Shown: positions 36,646 through 46,470, numbered from the stretch's first letter. The stretch is 64,000 bases of DNA from CBDFMR01 sp965249765 (GCA_965249765.1 CBDFMR010000005.1:2108001-2172000); one strand, 5' to 3'. A program made the numbers and translations. Notes: generated by a model not told the origin, from the sequence alone.

Positions 36646-37404
36646 ATGACGAGAACGCTTCAAGTAATGGTTTTTTTAGGGATGCTTCTGGCTTGTCAGG
36701 AAAAGGTAAGCATTAAGCAAATCGAATATCCACTTTCTTCTTGGTCGAAAACACTTAACAATGGCTCCGAAATTCTTAAGTCTCATTATACGCTTAGTGC
36801 TATATTGTTAGATATGGATGGAGTGATTGCGGAAGGCAATAGAAAGGTTGCCGGTTACTACCAAGATGTCGAGCTTAAAGCAATTCGTGACACTACTATT
36901 TTTGAGATTCATGCTAATAAAGACAGTACCTATTCATATCAAATCAGGGATATCGCATTCGAACATGGAAGGGTATTAAGTCAATTACAGATACTAGGCA
37001 ATGGTGTAGCAGATACGCTGGTCGAGCTAGAATTTCTCGCTGATGGTGAAGAGACCGATTTTGCCAGTATCAAGAATCAGTTGTCAAATCGACGGAAAGA
37101 GTGGTTGGAATTATGCAACAAACATGAGATCGAAACTTTGGTAAACAATGCCTACTCAGTAAGCACGATGTACTATACTCACAAGCCATTGATAGTAGGA
37201 AGGAATGACCTTTTGACTCAGTATAATTATATGAATAGGGAGAATTACTCTCTTCACCTAGAGCCTATGTTCATCAAAGTGGTAAATTCGATGGTCGTCT
37301 ATGAAATAGGACAGTGCTCGGGATCATATAATGGTAAGTATATATTGATCTGGAAATTTGAGAAGGATGGAGTATGGCGCATTATATTTGATTCAAACAT
37401 CTAA
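36646..37404 (+). CDS. Lipoprotein with NTF2/DUF4440-like domain
   Basis: A 252-residue lipoprotein: hydrophobic residues 6-16 then Cys in LLACQEK. The C-terminal 130 residues (NAYSVSTMYYTHKPLIVGRNDLL... SGSYNGKYILIWKFEKDGVWRIIFD) fit the NTF2-like fold of DUF4440/SnoaL-type proteins, here appearing twice in degenerate form (a first unit covers about 40-130). Ligand unknown. It lies 11 bases after the aminotransferase and 2 bases before an SRPBCC gene, so probably in one operon. Confidence 0.65.
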   Translation: MTRTLQVMVFLGMLLACQEKVSIKQIEYPLSSWSKTLNNGSEILKSHYTLSAILLDMDGVIAEGNRKVAGYYQDVELKAIRDTTIFEIHANKDSTYSYQIRDIAFEHGRVLSQLQILGNGVADTLVELEFLADGEETDFASIKNQLSNRRKEWLELCNKHEIETLVNNAYSVSTMYYTHKPLIVGRNDLLTQYNYMNRENYSLHLEPMFIKVVNSMVVYEIGQCSGSYNGKYILIWKFEKDGVWRIIFDSNI

Positions 37405-37406
37405 AA

Positions 37407-37847
37407 ATGAAGTTTACCTGTAGCACTGAAATCAACAAATCAAGAGACACCGTCGTTAAGTATTTTGCTGATCCTCAATATCTGCCAGAATTTCAAGATG
37501 GCTTTGTCAGTAAAGAATTACTATCTGGTAATGCTGGAGAAAACGATGCAGTTTCAAAAATGACTTACCTCCATAAGGGACGAGATATGATATTGACAGA
37601 GACTGTACTGGGCAATGATTTGCCAACGGAGTTTCTAGCGCATTATCATCATAAGCACATGGACAACACCATGCGCTGCATTTTTGCAGAATTAGATGAA
37701 AACCGGACACTCTATTCCACGGAGATCCACTACAAGACATTTCGAGGTGTCATGCCACGTCTGATGGCGTTTCTATTTCCAGGGATGTTTAAGAAGCAAT
37801 TTCAGAAATGGTTGGATAATTTCAAGCATTTTGTGGAGAAGCAATAG
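37407..37847 (+). CDS. SRPBCC-fold (START-like) protein
   Basis: A 146-residue protein starting MKFTCSTEINKSRDTVVKYFADPQYLPEF, the first strand and helix of SRPBCC lipid/cofactor-binding proteins, and ending with the long C-terminal helix KKQFQKWLDNFKHFVEKQ. Ligand unknown. Two bases after the lipoprotein gene. Confidence 0.75.
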   Translation: MKFTCSTEINKSRDTVVKYFADPQYLPEFQDGFVSKELLSGNAGENDAVSKMTYLHKGRDMILTETVLGNDLPTEFLAHYHHKHMDNTMRCIFAELDENRTLYSTEIHYKTFRGVMPRLMAFLFPGMFKKQFQKWLDNFKHFVEKQ

Positions 37848-37944
37848 TTAGAGCTGGGAGTACAGAGTAGGAAGTAGGGCGAACAAGGAATCTGGTAACT
37901 AGTAATAAGTCGGTGTTAATGGAATCAATTAAACCAACAAAACA

Positions 37945-39225
37945 ATGCACATGAAGCACATCATCACGGCCATATGCTTTCTAATCGTTCTTACAGTAAA
38001 TGCCCAAACAACACATATCCATTGCGGCGAGTTACTCGATATGAAGACTGAGAATGTCAAGAATGAAATGACGATCGTTGTTACTGGAGATAGGATTGCT
38101 GGCATCATGTCAGGATATTCTGAGCCCAACGACACTGTCTCTGTGATAGATCTAAAAAACAAGACGGTCATGCCCGGCTGGATGGACATGCATGTGCACA
38201 TAGAGCATGAGTCCAATCCCAATAGATATCTCAATCGATTTAAAGAAAACAAAGCGGACATCGCCTTGGGCGCGGTGAAGTATTGTAAGCGGACGTTGAT
38301 GGCTGGATTTACGACCGTGAGAGATTTAGGTGGGACAGGAGTAAATGTCTCATTAAGAAATGCCATTAATCAAGGAGAGATTCCCGGACCACGTATATAT
38401 ACAGCAGAGAAGTCGCTGGCTACTACTGGTGGTCATGCTGATCCGACCAATGGAATGCGAGATGATCTAAAGGGAGATCCCGGTCCTAAGGAAGGTGTTA
38501 TTAATAGCATAGAAGATGCATACAAAGCAGTAAGACAGAGATACAAAAATGGTGCAGACTGTATTAAGATAACTGCTACGGGTGGGGTGCTGAGTGTGGC
38601 TAAGGATGGGCAAGGACCACAGTTTACGATAAATGAAGTGAAGGCTGTGGTTGATGCGGCTAAAGACTATGGCTATGTGACGGCTGCACATGCACATGGT
38701 GCTGAGGGAATGAAGCGGGCTGTTCTGGGTGGAATCCATAGCATAGAGCATGGTACCAAGATGACGGAAGAGGTGATGAAATTGATGATAGAACGTGGTA
38801 CGTACTATGTGCCTACCATTTCTGCAGGTAAGTTTGTTGCTGAGAAGGCAAAGCAACCTGGGTATTATCCCGCCATCATCATTCCTAAAGCGCTTGAAAT
38901 AGGTCCTTTAATCCAAAGCACATTTGCCAAAGCCTACAAGCGAGGAGTTAAAGTTGCCTTTGGCACTGATGCTGGTGTCTCCCCTCATGGGGACAATGCA
39001 TTAGAATTCGTATTTATGACAGAGGTAGGGATGAGTAATATTGATGCCTTGAGATCAGCCACCGTAAACGCTGCTGACCTTATGAATATTTCAGATGACT
39101 ATGGAACTATAGAAAAAGGAAAGATTGCAGATATCATTGCCTTGGATGACAATCCATTAGAAGACATTAAAACGACACTGAACGTGAAGTTTGTGATGAA
39201 AGAAGGAATAGTATATAAGAATTGA
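37945..39225 (+). CDS. Exported amidohydrolase (imidazolonepropionase-like)
   Basis: A 426-residue metal-dependent hydrolase with a signal peptide (about 1-21, cleavage after VNAQ). Metal residues are visible: HVHIE-type MDMHVHIEHE, carboxylated lysine in CIKITATGG, AAHAHG, SIEHG and the Asp in FGTDAG. Similar exported enzymes are Xaa-Pro dipeptidase or imidazolone-amidase-like; substrate is probably a peptide or cyclic amide. Confidence 0.82.
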   Translation: MHMKHIITAICFLIVLTVNAQTTHIHCGELLDMKTENVKNEMTIVVTGDRIAGIMSGYSEPNDTVSVIDLKNKTVMPGWMDMHVHIEHESNPNRYLNRFKENKADIALGAVKYCKRTLMAGFTTVRDLGGTGVNVSLRNAINQGEIPGPRIYTAEKSLATTGGHADPTNGMRDDLKGDPGPKEGVINSIEDAYKAVRQRYKNGADCIKITATGGVLSVAKDGQGPQFTINEVKAVVDAAKDYGYVTAAHAHGAEGMKRAVLGGIHSIEHGTKMTEEVMKLMIERGTYYVPTISAGKFVAEKAKQPGYYPAIIIPKALEIGPLIQSTFAKAYKRGVKVAFGTDAGVSPHGDNALEFVFMTEVGMSNIDALRSATVNAADLMNISDDYGTIEKGKIADIIALDDNPLEDIKTTLNVKFVMKEGIVYKN

Positions 39226-39314
39226 AAAGTTGTAAATAGGGGTTATGGCAACTGATACAAAATCCCTCAGAATTACAGTTATTAACAAAAAGTAGTTGCG
39301 AATTACAATGATCT

Positions 39315-40111
39315 CTAATCTTTCTTTTTCGATTCTTTGGAGATAGATTTACTCATCATTTTGTAGAGTTTACGTAGCCTTTTGTCGCCATTGAGCAAGT
39401 CTAGATGCTTTTTCATTGTTTCTCTATCACCTCTCAGTGCTGGACCTGTCTGAGCATTCTCTGGTCCTTCATCTATAGCCTTTTTCATGGTCTCTGCGAT
39501 CAATGGGTGTAAATGTTTAAAGTCTAGATCATTCGCTTTTAGGTAACGGCTTGCTTCCCCGTAGAGATGATTTACGAAATTACATGAGACAACAGCTGCT
39601 AAATGCAGATGAAGTCGTTGCTCATCAGATACAAGATGAGCGGTGCCAAGTTGGTCACTTATTTGCAGAAGGAAATTTTCTGTGAATTGGTTACTACCAC
39701 ATATAAAAAATGGCACCTCGCTCATATCGACTTTTCTTGACTTAGTCAATGTCTGAAGTGGATATATTACCCCAAAATTTAATCCTATTTCTTTTAGTAC
39801 CGTACTGTCAACAGATCCTGCTGTATGCGCTACAACCTGATCTCCATTAAGAAAACTAAGGTGACTCGCCACCTCCGGTATCGAATCGTCAGATACACAA
39901 ATCAGATATAGATCCGCTTCTCGATCTATTGTTTCGAAGGTAGCGGATTCAGCATTAATGTGTTGTGATAAAAATATGGCGTTTGACGGATGACGGCTAA
40001 CAACCTGACATACTTGATGTCCACGATCTGCAAGTGCAGAACCTAAATGCCAGGCTACATTCAGCCTATCAGTACAATTTTAATATTGGAAGTGTAATCT
40101 GGTGAAGACAT
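39315..40111 (-). pseudogene. Rossmann-fold/DUF2520 protein, frameshifted
   Basis: The DUF2520 part is intact from about residue 75 (39872 to 39315, starting MASHLSFLNGD). The Rossmann half is encoded just upstream, 40111 to about 39875: it begins SSPDYTSNIKIVLIG, and after a net loss of 4 bases near 40058-40066 continues NVAWHLGSALADRGHQV and SRHPSNAIF in the frame of the DUF2520 part. The gap falls in the glycine loop (G-x-G-x-x). Relatives are F420-type/NADP oxidoreductase-like proteins of unknown substrate. Its ATG follows the ccmF stop by 3 bases. Confidence 0.8.
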
Positions 40112-40114
40112 GTA

Positions 40115-42907
40115 TTACTTCTCTTTGATTCGATTATACATGGCAATACTGAGCCCGATCATCATTAGTACTGAACCCAGCCAAAATAAATTGATGCCTG
40201 GGAATTCTCTGGCTTGAAGTACTATGAAGTCTGTACGTGGGACGTTTTCTGCCATTTCAAACGATAAATTGTCAGTGTTCCTTTTATCCCATGCTACCTC
40301 AAAGGTAAGCTCTCCTGTTACTGGATCAATCCTGGTTAGAGTCATATGAAGCCCACTCGGTAGATGGTAATCTGGAACCACATTAGGCTTGTTCCCTCTA
40401 ATTACGTAGATAGGTTTCAATACAAAATTATCTTCATTAGGTGGAGTAACAGAGATAAATGCTTGAATCCCGATATCACCTTCCTCAGTCCTGAACATTG
40501 TAGTGTCAGGTTGATTACTCAAATCACGAAGTTCGAATTGATGACCATTTAGCTTGGCATTACCACCTTTTTTTAAGATCACGGTAGAATAGTCCATCAT
40601 CGATGGTGGAGTAAAAAACTGATTGAGTAGACTGTCACTCAACCTTACTTTAAGATTGAGTTCATCTTGGTTGTCAGGATATTGGTAAATAAGATTCCCT
40701 TGTAAAGCGAGAGTAGGGTAGAGAAGATATGATTTTTCTTCGTCTAATTTTTTGAATTCAATTGTCAGTCCGACACCCAAATCATTGGCGTCCTTCTTGA
40801 AATCCATATGACGAGGTTCATAATCGATCGACTTAATAATGCCGTAACACTGTCTTCCAAATATGGTGTCACCTACAGCACCCTTATACTTGTCATAGAT
40901 CAACGAGTCCTCCATGGCATGTGCATATTCTACATTTATTTTGGAGGCTGGAAGTTCATCAACGTTCGTAAAAATATCTCTATTGATATATCTGCGAATG
41001 GATGGATTGGCGGCTGCAATTCTCGTAAATTCTTTGTCATAGAGGATGGTAGGATGCAAGGTAAATTCCTCAACTGTATTTTGGTTTTCATCAATTTGCC
41101 GAAAATCAAGGGTATACTTTCTTTCATGCCCAACTAGGGTGTCAGACACATATGTTACCCAATATTTGTCCATGAACATCGGAATACGCTCATAAAGTTT
41201 TATCACTTCCCCCAACTTTTCAGTGGCTAGGATTTCCCTAAATGCAAATGGATTGGAACTGATAATTCTTTTATTGAGCCCACTAGCAAGCACACCTATT
41301 ATCATAATGCCAAATCCAGCATGAGCCAATGCAGAAGCACCTAACTTGAGATTTCCTCTAACTGAGGTAATGAGATAATCAATATTTGCAAATACTGCGA
41401 AGGCTGATGTGAACATAAGCACGTAGTACTGCCAGGTATACAAAGAGAGGATTTTTGTGAAAATAATTGTTGCGAATATGGCCAGCAAAGCAGCCACAGC
41501 AATATGCTTAAAAAACCTTCTACTTATGTATTTCCACTGATCAGCACCATATCTAAGGTAGATGGCGCAACTAGAGAGAAGAGAAATGAAGACCGCGATC
41601 CAGACTTGGTACTTATTGTAATGTGTAATATCATCATTAATAACTAAGCCTACATAATCCGGATCGAAGATGTTGACTATTTTATTGAAGACAGGGAGTG
41701 ATGTAGATCCACTGATCAAGATAGCTGAGAATAACAACACCAGTGACCCTATAAACATCCAAAATTCTCGACTAGAAAAGGACTCCTCCTTAACCGGTGA
41801 GGGTATGGATTTATATCTTTTGAAGATCAGGAATAGGCCCATACCCGTAAAGAGTGCCAAGAAAATTATGAGCTGCCATTCTAGTCCCATTTCCGTAAAC
41901 GCATGGACAGAAGTCTCACCAAGCACACCACTTCGAGTGAGAAAGGTGGAGTAAACAATCATGACGAATGCCAGAATGTAGAAGATGTAAGTTGCTCGAA
42001 TGGCATGTCCTGTTTTCTTTGCGATAAGGTTGGTATGTATGCCTGCTAGCATGAGCAACCATGGCACCAATGAGGCATTCTCCACAGGGTCCCATGCCCA
42101 GTAACCACCAAAGGTCAATGCCTCGTAAGCCCAGGCACCACCCATTAAAATTCCAGTGCCTAAAATTGCTCCGGAAAAGAGCGACCATTTTAGAGCCGGC
42201 GTGAGCCATGCCTTATCTTTTCTTGTCCACAGTCCAGCGATGGCAAAACAAAAGGGAATCGTTGTACTCGCAAAACCTAGAAACAGAGTAGGTGGATGAA
42301 TCGTGTTCCAATAATTCTGTAAAAGAGGGTTTAGTCCATTTCCTTGCAATAGAGAAACATAGTCGGCTTTTTGAAAGAGAGGGATGTCCATAGTATCACG
42401 TAACAAGAGAAGAGGATTACTCCCAAGCCGATAGATAGAATCGCCCCAACCCAAATAAGCGCCCAGAATCATCGTCAGAAGCACGACTTGAATTAATGAA
42501 AGAACCGCCAATACGGGTGCTCTCCATTCTGATTTTCTGAATAATATGATAAGCCCCAAGATGACATGCCAAAACATCCAAAGAAGAAAACTACCTTCTT
42601 GGCCTTCCCAGAATGCGGAAAAGATATATCTCATCGGAAGATCTGCAGAGACATGTTCAAGAACGTATCTATACTCAAATCGATGAGATATCATCAGATA
42701 AAAAATGGTCGTAATGACGGTGAGGATTGCTACTGAGTGGATGATAAAAGCTGTATTAGCTATTTTACACCAGGATTTATCTTCATTACGTACAGAGAGA
42801 TAATAGGCCACCGCTGCAAGGATTGCACTGCAAAAAGAGAGATAGAGGCAGAAGTTGGCTAATTGTCCGGGCCAGAGTAGTTCGCCTACGTATTGGATTT
42901 CTTCCAT
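40115..42907 (-). CDS. ccmF: Cytochrome c maturation protein CcmF
   Basis: A 930-residue polytopic membrane protein, longer than the typical 650-residue CcmF. It takes part in heme transfer to apocytochrome c in system I. The WWD motif is present as FGGYWAWDPVENASLVPWL with flanking His (LAGIHTN; NTIHPPTLF). At least twelve membrane segments are seen, with a large periplasmic C-terminal region (about 560-900) and a last helix. It begins 19 bases after ccmE. Confidence 0.85.
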   Translation of the reverse strand: MEEIQYVGELLWPGQLANFCLYLSFCSAILAAVAYYLSVRNEDKSWCKIANTAFIIHSVAILTVITTIFYLMISHRFEYRYVLEHVSADLPMRYIFSAFWEGQEGSFLLWMFWHVILGLIILFRKSEWRAPVLAVLSLIQVVLLTMILGAYLGWGDSIYRLGSNPLLLLRDTMDIPLFQKADYVSLLQGNGLNPLLQNYWNTIHPPTLFLGFASTTIPFCFAIAGLWTRKDKAWLTPALKWSLFSGAILGTGILMGGAWAYEALTFGGYWAWDPVENASLVPWLLMLAGIHTNLIAKKTGHAIRATYIFYILAFVMIVYSTFLTRSGVLGETSVHAFTEMGLEWQLIIFLALFTGMGLFLIFKRYKSIPSPVKEESFSSREFWMFIGSLVLLFSAILISGSTSLPVFNKIVNIFDPDYVGLVINDDITHYNKYQVWIAVFISLLSSCAIYLRYGADQWKYISRRFFKHIAVAALLAIFATIIFTKILSLYTWQYYVLMFTSAFAVFANIDYLITSVRGNLKLGASALAHAGFGIMIIGVLASGLNKRIISSNPFAFREILATEKLGEVIKLYERIPMFMDKYWVTYVSDTLVGHERKYTLDFRQIDENQNTVEEFTLHPTILYDKEFTRIAAANPSIRRYINRDIFTNVDELPASKINVEYAHAMEDSLIYDKYKGAVGDTIFGRQCYGIIKSIDYEPRHMDFKKDANDLGVGLTIEFKKLDEEKSYLLYPTLALQGNLIYQYPDNQDELNLKVRLSDSLLNQFFTPPSMMDYSTVILKKGGNAKLNGHQFELRDLSNQPDTTMFRTEEGDIGIQAFISVTPPNEDNFVLKPIYVIRGNKPNVVPDYHLPSGLHMTLTRIDPVTGELTFEVAWDKRNTDNLSFEMAENVPRTDFIVLQAREFPGINLFWLGSVLMMIGLSIAMYNRIKEK

Positions 42908-42925
42908 TAATAGTTGATAACGTGA

Positions 42926-43318
42926 TTATCCCTCTTTTATGGATATTTCCTGACCCTTGTACTTAGAAGGACACTTCATCAAAATTTCATCGGCGACAAA
43001 CGTATTGTCTTTGTTATATGTACCTGTCACAACGATTTGTTCTGACATCTCGAAGTCTTGAGGTTTGGGCTTTGTAAGTATTACTTTCTGAATGTCACCA
43101 GTACCATCATCGAGATAAAAGGAGAAGAGATTTTCGTTCTTTTCAGGATCATAATTCATTGGCCTGTTCTTGACAAGTGCTCCTGCAATTTTCACTCTAT
43201 CGCCAGATGACTTAGCTTTTTCAAAAGTTGCATATGAGGAGACATCGCTGGCAGCATTCATCAGGACTACACCAGCGAGTATTATCATTCCGATTGCAAG
43301 AAAGTGTACTTTCTTCAT
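42926..43318 (-). CDS. ccmE: CcmE heme chaperone, Cys-type
   Basis: A 130-residue membrane-anchored periplasmic protein (helix 5-25) with the OB-like fold of CcmE, which carries heme covalently to CcmF. Typical CcmE has a His in LxxKHxxxY; here the site reads ILMKCPSKYKG, with Cys in place of His and the Tyr four residues later (CxxxY). Cys-type CcmE is known from archaea and sulfate reducers. It lies just upstream of ccmF, with a -7 box in front. Confidence 0.88.
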   Translation of the reverse strand: MKKVHFLAIGMIILAGVVLMNAASDVSSYATFEKAKSSGDRVKIAGALVKNRPMNYDPEKNENLFSFYLDDGTGDIQKVILTKPKPQDFEMSEQIVVTGTYNKDNTFVADEILMKCPSKYKGQEISIKEG

Positions 43319-43336
43319 TCCATATTATTAAAGACA

Positions 43337-43344
43337 CAAAAATA
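43337..43344 (-). promoter_or_regulatory. Bacteroidota -7 box (TATTTTTG) for ccmE
   Basis: Perfect TAnnTTTG on the minus strand, 19 bases before the ccmE ATG. No clear -33 box. Confidence 0.4.
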
Positions 43345-43478
43345 CGATAATGTACTGCTTAGTCTGTCTTAGCGATTTAAAAATCATTTTTTAATCAGCA
43401 CATCTAAAAATTAAACGGATAGGTCTGATTCATTATCTACGATTTTAGAAAATATGCTAATACTTCAACATGGAGTCT

Positions 43479-43486
43479 TACATTTG
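43479..43486 (+). promoter_or_regulatory. Bacteroidota -7 box (TACATTTG) for the FtsE-like gene
   Basis: Perfect TAnnTTTG 23 bases before ATG 43509. It lies inside the longer frame from 43470 and supports the shorter start. Confidence 0.4.
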
Positions 43487-43508
43487 CGAAGACCCTAAAA
43501 AGCTTCGT

Positions 43509-44189
43509 ATGCTGAGTCGATCTATTATTGACTATCGTAATGTAAATATCTACAATGGTAACAGATTAGTACTGGAAAATGTTGATTTTAGGATGGCGAA
43601 AGCAGAATTTATCTACTTAACCGGAAAGAATGGAAGTGGAAAGTCAACGTTTTTGAAATCATTGTATAAAGAAGCATTGGTAAGTGGAGAAAAGGCGCTT
43701 GTAATCGACCATGACTTACTATCCATAACTCCTGAAGAGATTCCATTTTTGAGAAGAAAAATAGGTATGATATTTCAGGACTATAGACTTTTTGAGGATT
43801 GGACAATACTAGCAAATCTGGACTTTGTAGCTCAGGCCCTTGGATACGAGTCAGGAGGAATAAGAACTGAGCTTATCGACAAAGTTTTAGAAAGCACTAG
43901 TTTGCTTGTCGATAGGGAAGAGAAAGTCCATAACCTATCTGAAGGTCAGAAGCGTAAATTAGCAGTAGCTCGTGCCTTACTAAATAGCCCCTCGATAATT
44001 ATAGCTGACGAACCCATTGCCAACCTTGATGACGAATCAGCACATTTAATCTTAAAGTTACTTCATCGTGTTAACAAGGACACGGGAGCTGCGATTCTCA
44101 TGGCAACGCATGATAGGCGTACTATAAGTCTTTATCCAGCTAGAGAATTCAGAGTCGCGGAGCGTAAATTGGATGAAGTAGTTTCTTAG
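43509..44189 (+). CDS. ftsE: ABC ATPase, FtsE-like
   Basis: A 226-residue ABC ATPase from ATG 43509 (a frame start at 43470 adds 13 residues). Motifs: Walker A TGKNGSGKST, Q-loop MIFQDYRLF, signature LSEGQKRKLAVARAL (not the usual LSGGQ), Walker B SIIIADEP and switch ATHDRRT. The Q-loop and its follow-up, DYRLFEDWTILANL, fit FtsE, which with FtsX controls division-site cell-wall hydrolases. No ftsX is adjacent, so the call rests on the ATPase alone. Confidence 0.75.
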   Translation: MLSRSIIDYRNVNIYNGNRLVLENVDFRMAKAEFIYLTGKNGSGKSTFLKSLYKEALVSGEKALVIDHDLLSITPEEIPFLRRKIGMIFQDYRLFEDWTILANLDFVAQALGYESGGIRTELIDKVLESTSLLVDREEKVHNLSEGQKRKLAVARALLNSPSIIIADEPIANLDDESAHLILKLLHRVNKDTGAAILMATHDRRTISLYPAREFRVAERKLDEVVS

Positions 44190-44225
44190 TTTAACCCGTA
44201 TTATGCATTAGAAAATCTATTACTG

Positions 44226-44322
44226 GAAAGGTCTGTGAAATAAGCATTTCATTGCTGTTTTCGATTTCACCATAGTGATGCTATGCCAAAATCTCCAAAC
44301 AGCCTTATTCCTGTGACCTTTC
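44226..44322. repeat. 97-base imperfect palindrome, MITE- or RNA-like
   Basis: Nested complementary blocks fold the segment on itself: GAAAGGTC/GACCTTTC (44226-44233 and 44315-44322), AATAAG/CTTATT, GCTGTTT/AAACAGC (44254-44260 and 44297-44303) and ATAG/CTAT (44272-44275 and 44281-44284) around a TGATG loop. It sits between two convergent genes. No T-run, so not a simple terminator. Confidence 0.5.
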
Positions 44323-44358
44323 AACCCTCATTACGAAGTTCGAATACATAATCCGAGT

Positions 44359-46470
44359 TTAATTCATCAATTTTAAAGCCTCAGCAACGGATGTCACTGG
44401 AAATTTACACACCTTGTTTCGGCAGACGTAGATGTATGTTTCCCCCTCTTGTAATTTGTCTTTTAGCAAATCGAGACTACCCTCTGTCTTTCCTCCAAGT
44501 AATAAAGCATGAGGTATATAGTGTCCCATCAATTCGTCACGTAGAGCAGCTGCGTTATCTCCTACGATTGCTATTTCATACAATGGCCTTACTCGATCAA
44601 CAATAAGCTGGCACCAGTTACTGAAGTAACTAGGTTGATCAGTGGCAGTGATCTGACTCATTATATTTTTCAACATTTGATCTGACCTTGTCAGGTAGCT
44701 CTCATTATAGAAATAAAGCCCAAGTTTATTCAGATTTCGAGCCATCATAGAATTGGAGCCGGGGATAACGTTGTCTCCGAGTTCCGACTTTCTCGCAATC
44801 AATTTTGGATCAAGATCCGATGTATAATTAAACATTTTTGTCTCATCATTGGAGAAGTGGGTTATCGCGTAATCAGTTAAGTCCTTAGCTTTATAGAGCC
44901 ACTTTTCATCGAATGTTACCTCATAAAGAGAAATGAATGCCTCAGATATTGTAGTGTAATCATCGAGAAATGCGTTAATGGTAGATTTGCCATTCTTATA
45001 ATTTCTATCCAACCTATTGTCAGATTTCATCAGATTGGCTTCTATAAAATTGGCATTCTTGATGGCCATTTTTAGGTATTCTTTATTGCCTAGAGCTTTA
45101 TAAGCTTCGATATAACCATTAAGCATTAGACCATTCCAAGAGGACAGAATTTTATCATCAAGAAGGGGTCTCACTCGATTTTTTCTGGCTTCCATCAGTT
45201 TGGACTTACCGTCTTCCAAAATCTCAGTTAATTGATTGTCAGTTAGGCTGTATTTTGATTTAATTCCATCGATGTCAGTTGTGGTATGGAGGATATTGAC
45301 ATGTTCCCAATTGCCATTATCTTTGATCGAGAAATACTCATTAAAGATTGTGGCATTTCTCTCATCAGAGATTAGCTTTTCGATTTCGTATTTTTGCCAG
45401 ACATAGAATTTTCCTTCTTCACCTTCACTGTCGGCATCGAGGGAAGCATAAAAACCATCATCAGGACTGGTCAACTCTCTGTTTACAAATTCTAAGGTCT
45501 CTTCGATGATATTCTTGTATAGAGGGTTTTGGGTAGATCTGTAAGCTCGTGAGTAAAGAGATACCAATTGACCGTTATCATAGAGCATTTTCTCGAAATG
45601 GGGTACCATCCAAATACCATCGGTAGAATAACGAGCAAAACCTCCTCCTGCTTGGTCGTAGATGCCACCTCGTGCCATTTTTTCTAAGGTTATACTGACT
45701 GCATTACGGGCTTCTTGATCATCCATAAGGTGATCATATTTCATAAGAAAATCGTAAATCGATGGCATTGGAAATTTTGGAGCTCCTTTTTTACCTCCTT
45801 CTTTCATGTCTGTTCCAGCGATGAACTTATCTGCAATCTGATTTACTTCTTCTTCAGTAAATTCTCGATCGTCTGTCACAACTTCGATATTGTCAAAGCT
45901 TCGAATACCTTCTGTAAGTTGTAGTGCCATTTCCTCCAATTTACCAGGTTCGTCTTTTTTAAGATTGACAAATTGATCGAGAATTTTAATCCATTGATCT
46001 TTGGGAAAATAGGTTCCTGCCCAGATCGGTCTTCCATCAGGTAGTGCAAAAGCATTCAATGGCCATCCACATCCTCTTCTTGAAACCAACTGGCAAGCGG
46101 ACATATAAACATCATCAATATCAGGTCTTTCCTCGCGATCTACTTTGATGGGGACAAAATGCTCGTTCATTATTTCTGCGACGAGACTGTCTTCAAATGA
46201 TTCATGCTCCATCACATGACACCAATGACAAGCTGTATAACCTACTGAGATGATGAGAAGTTTATCGCTGTCCCGAGCTTCTTTAAGCGCTGCATCATTC
46301 CAGGCATGCCAGTCTACGGGATTGTGGGCATGTTGTAAAAGATATGGACTGGTTTCGTGAATAAGTGCATTGATGTATTTATGATCTTTAGTAGTATGAT
46401 TGGTCTGACTTGACTTGCACATAGAGAATAAGAAGATAAAAGTGATTAGGAATAATCCGTATTTCCGCAT
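44359..46470 (-). CDS. DUF255 thioredoxin-domain protein (YyaL/SPATA20 family)
   Basis: A 703-residue protein with an N-terminal lipoprotein-like segment (Cys in FSMCKSS). The thioredoxin-like DUF255 domain shows SPYLLQHAHNPVDWHAW, GYTACHWCHVMEHESF (CxxC-like pair) and KVDREERPDIDDVYM, then CGWPLNAFALPDG. The rest is an alpha/alpha-barrel of the glycosidase-like kind, with ALYDNGQLVSLY-type repeats. Biochemical role is not established. It is exported here. Confidence 0.85.
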   Translation of the reverse strand: MRKYGLFLITFIFLFSMCKSSQTNHTTKDHKYINALIHETSPYLLQHAHNPVDWHAWNDAALKEARDSDKLLIISVGYTACHWCHVMEHESFEDSLVAEIMNEHFVPIKVDREERPDIDDVYMSACQLVSRRGCGWPLNAFALPDGRPIWAGTYFPKDQWIKILDQFVNLKKDEPGKLEEMALQLTEGIRSFDNIEVVTDDREFTEEEVNQIADKFIAGTDMKEGGKKGAPKFPMPSIYDFLMKYDHLMDDQEARNAVSITLEKMARGGIYDQAGGGFARYSTDGIWMVPHFEKMLYDNGQLVSLYSRAYRSTQNPLYKNIIEETLEFVNRELTSPDDGFYASLDADSEGEEGKFYVWQKYEIEKLISDERNATIFNEYFSIKDNGNWEHVNILHTTTDIDGIKSKYSLTDNQLTEILEDGKSKLMEARKNRVRPLLDDKILSSWNGLMLNGYIEAYKALGNKEYLKMAIKNANFIEANLMKSDNRLDRNYKNGKSTINAFLDDYTTISEAFISLYEVTFDEKWLYKAKDLTDYAITHFSNDETKMFNYTSDLDPKLIARKSELGDNVIPGSNSMMARNLNKLGLYFYNESYLTRSDQMLKNIMSQITATDQPSYFSNWCQLIVDRVRPLYEIAIVGDNAAALRDELMGHYIPHALLLGGKTEGSLDLLKDKLQEGETYIYVCRNKVCKFPVTSVAEALKLMN

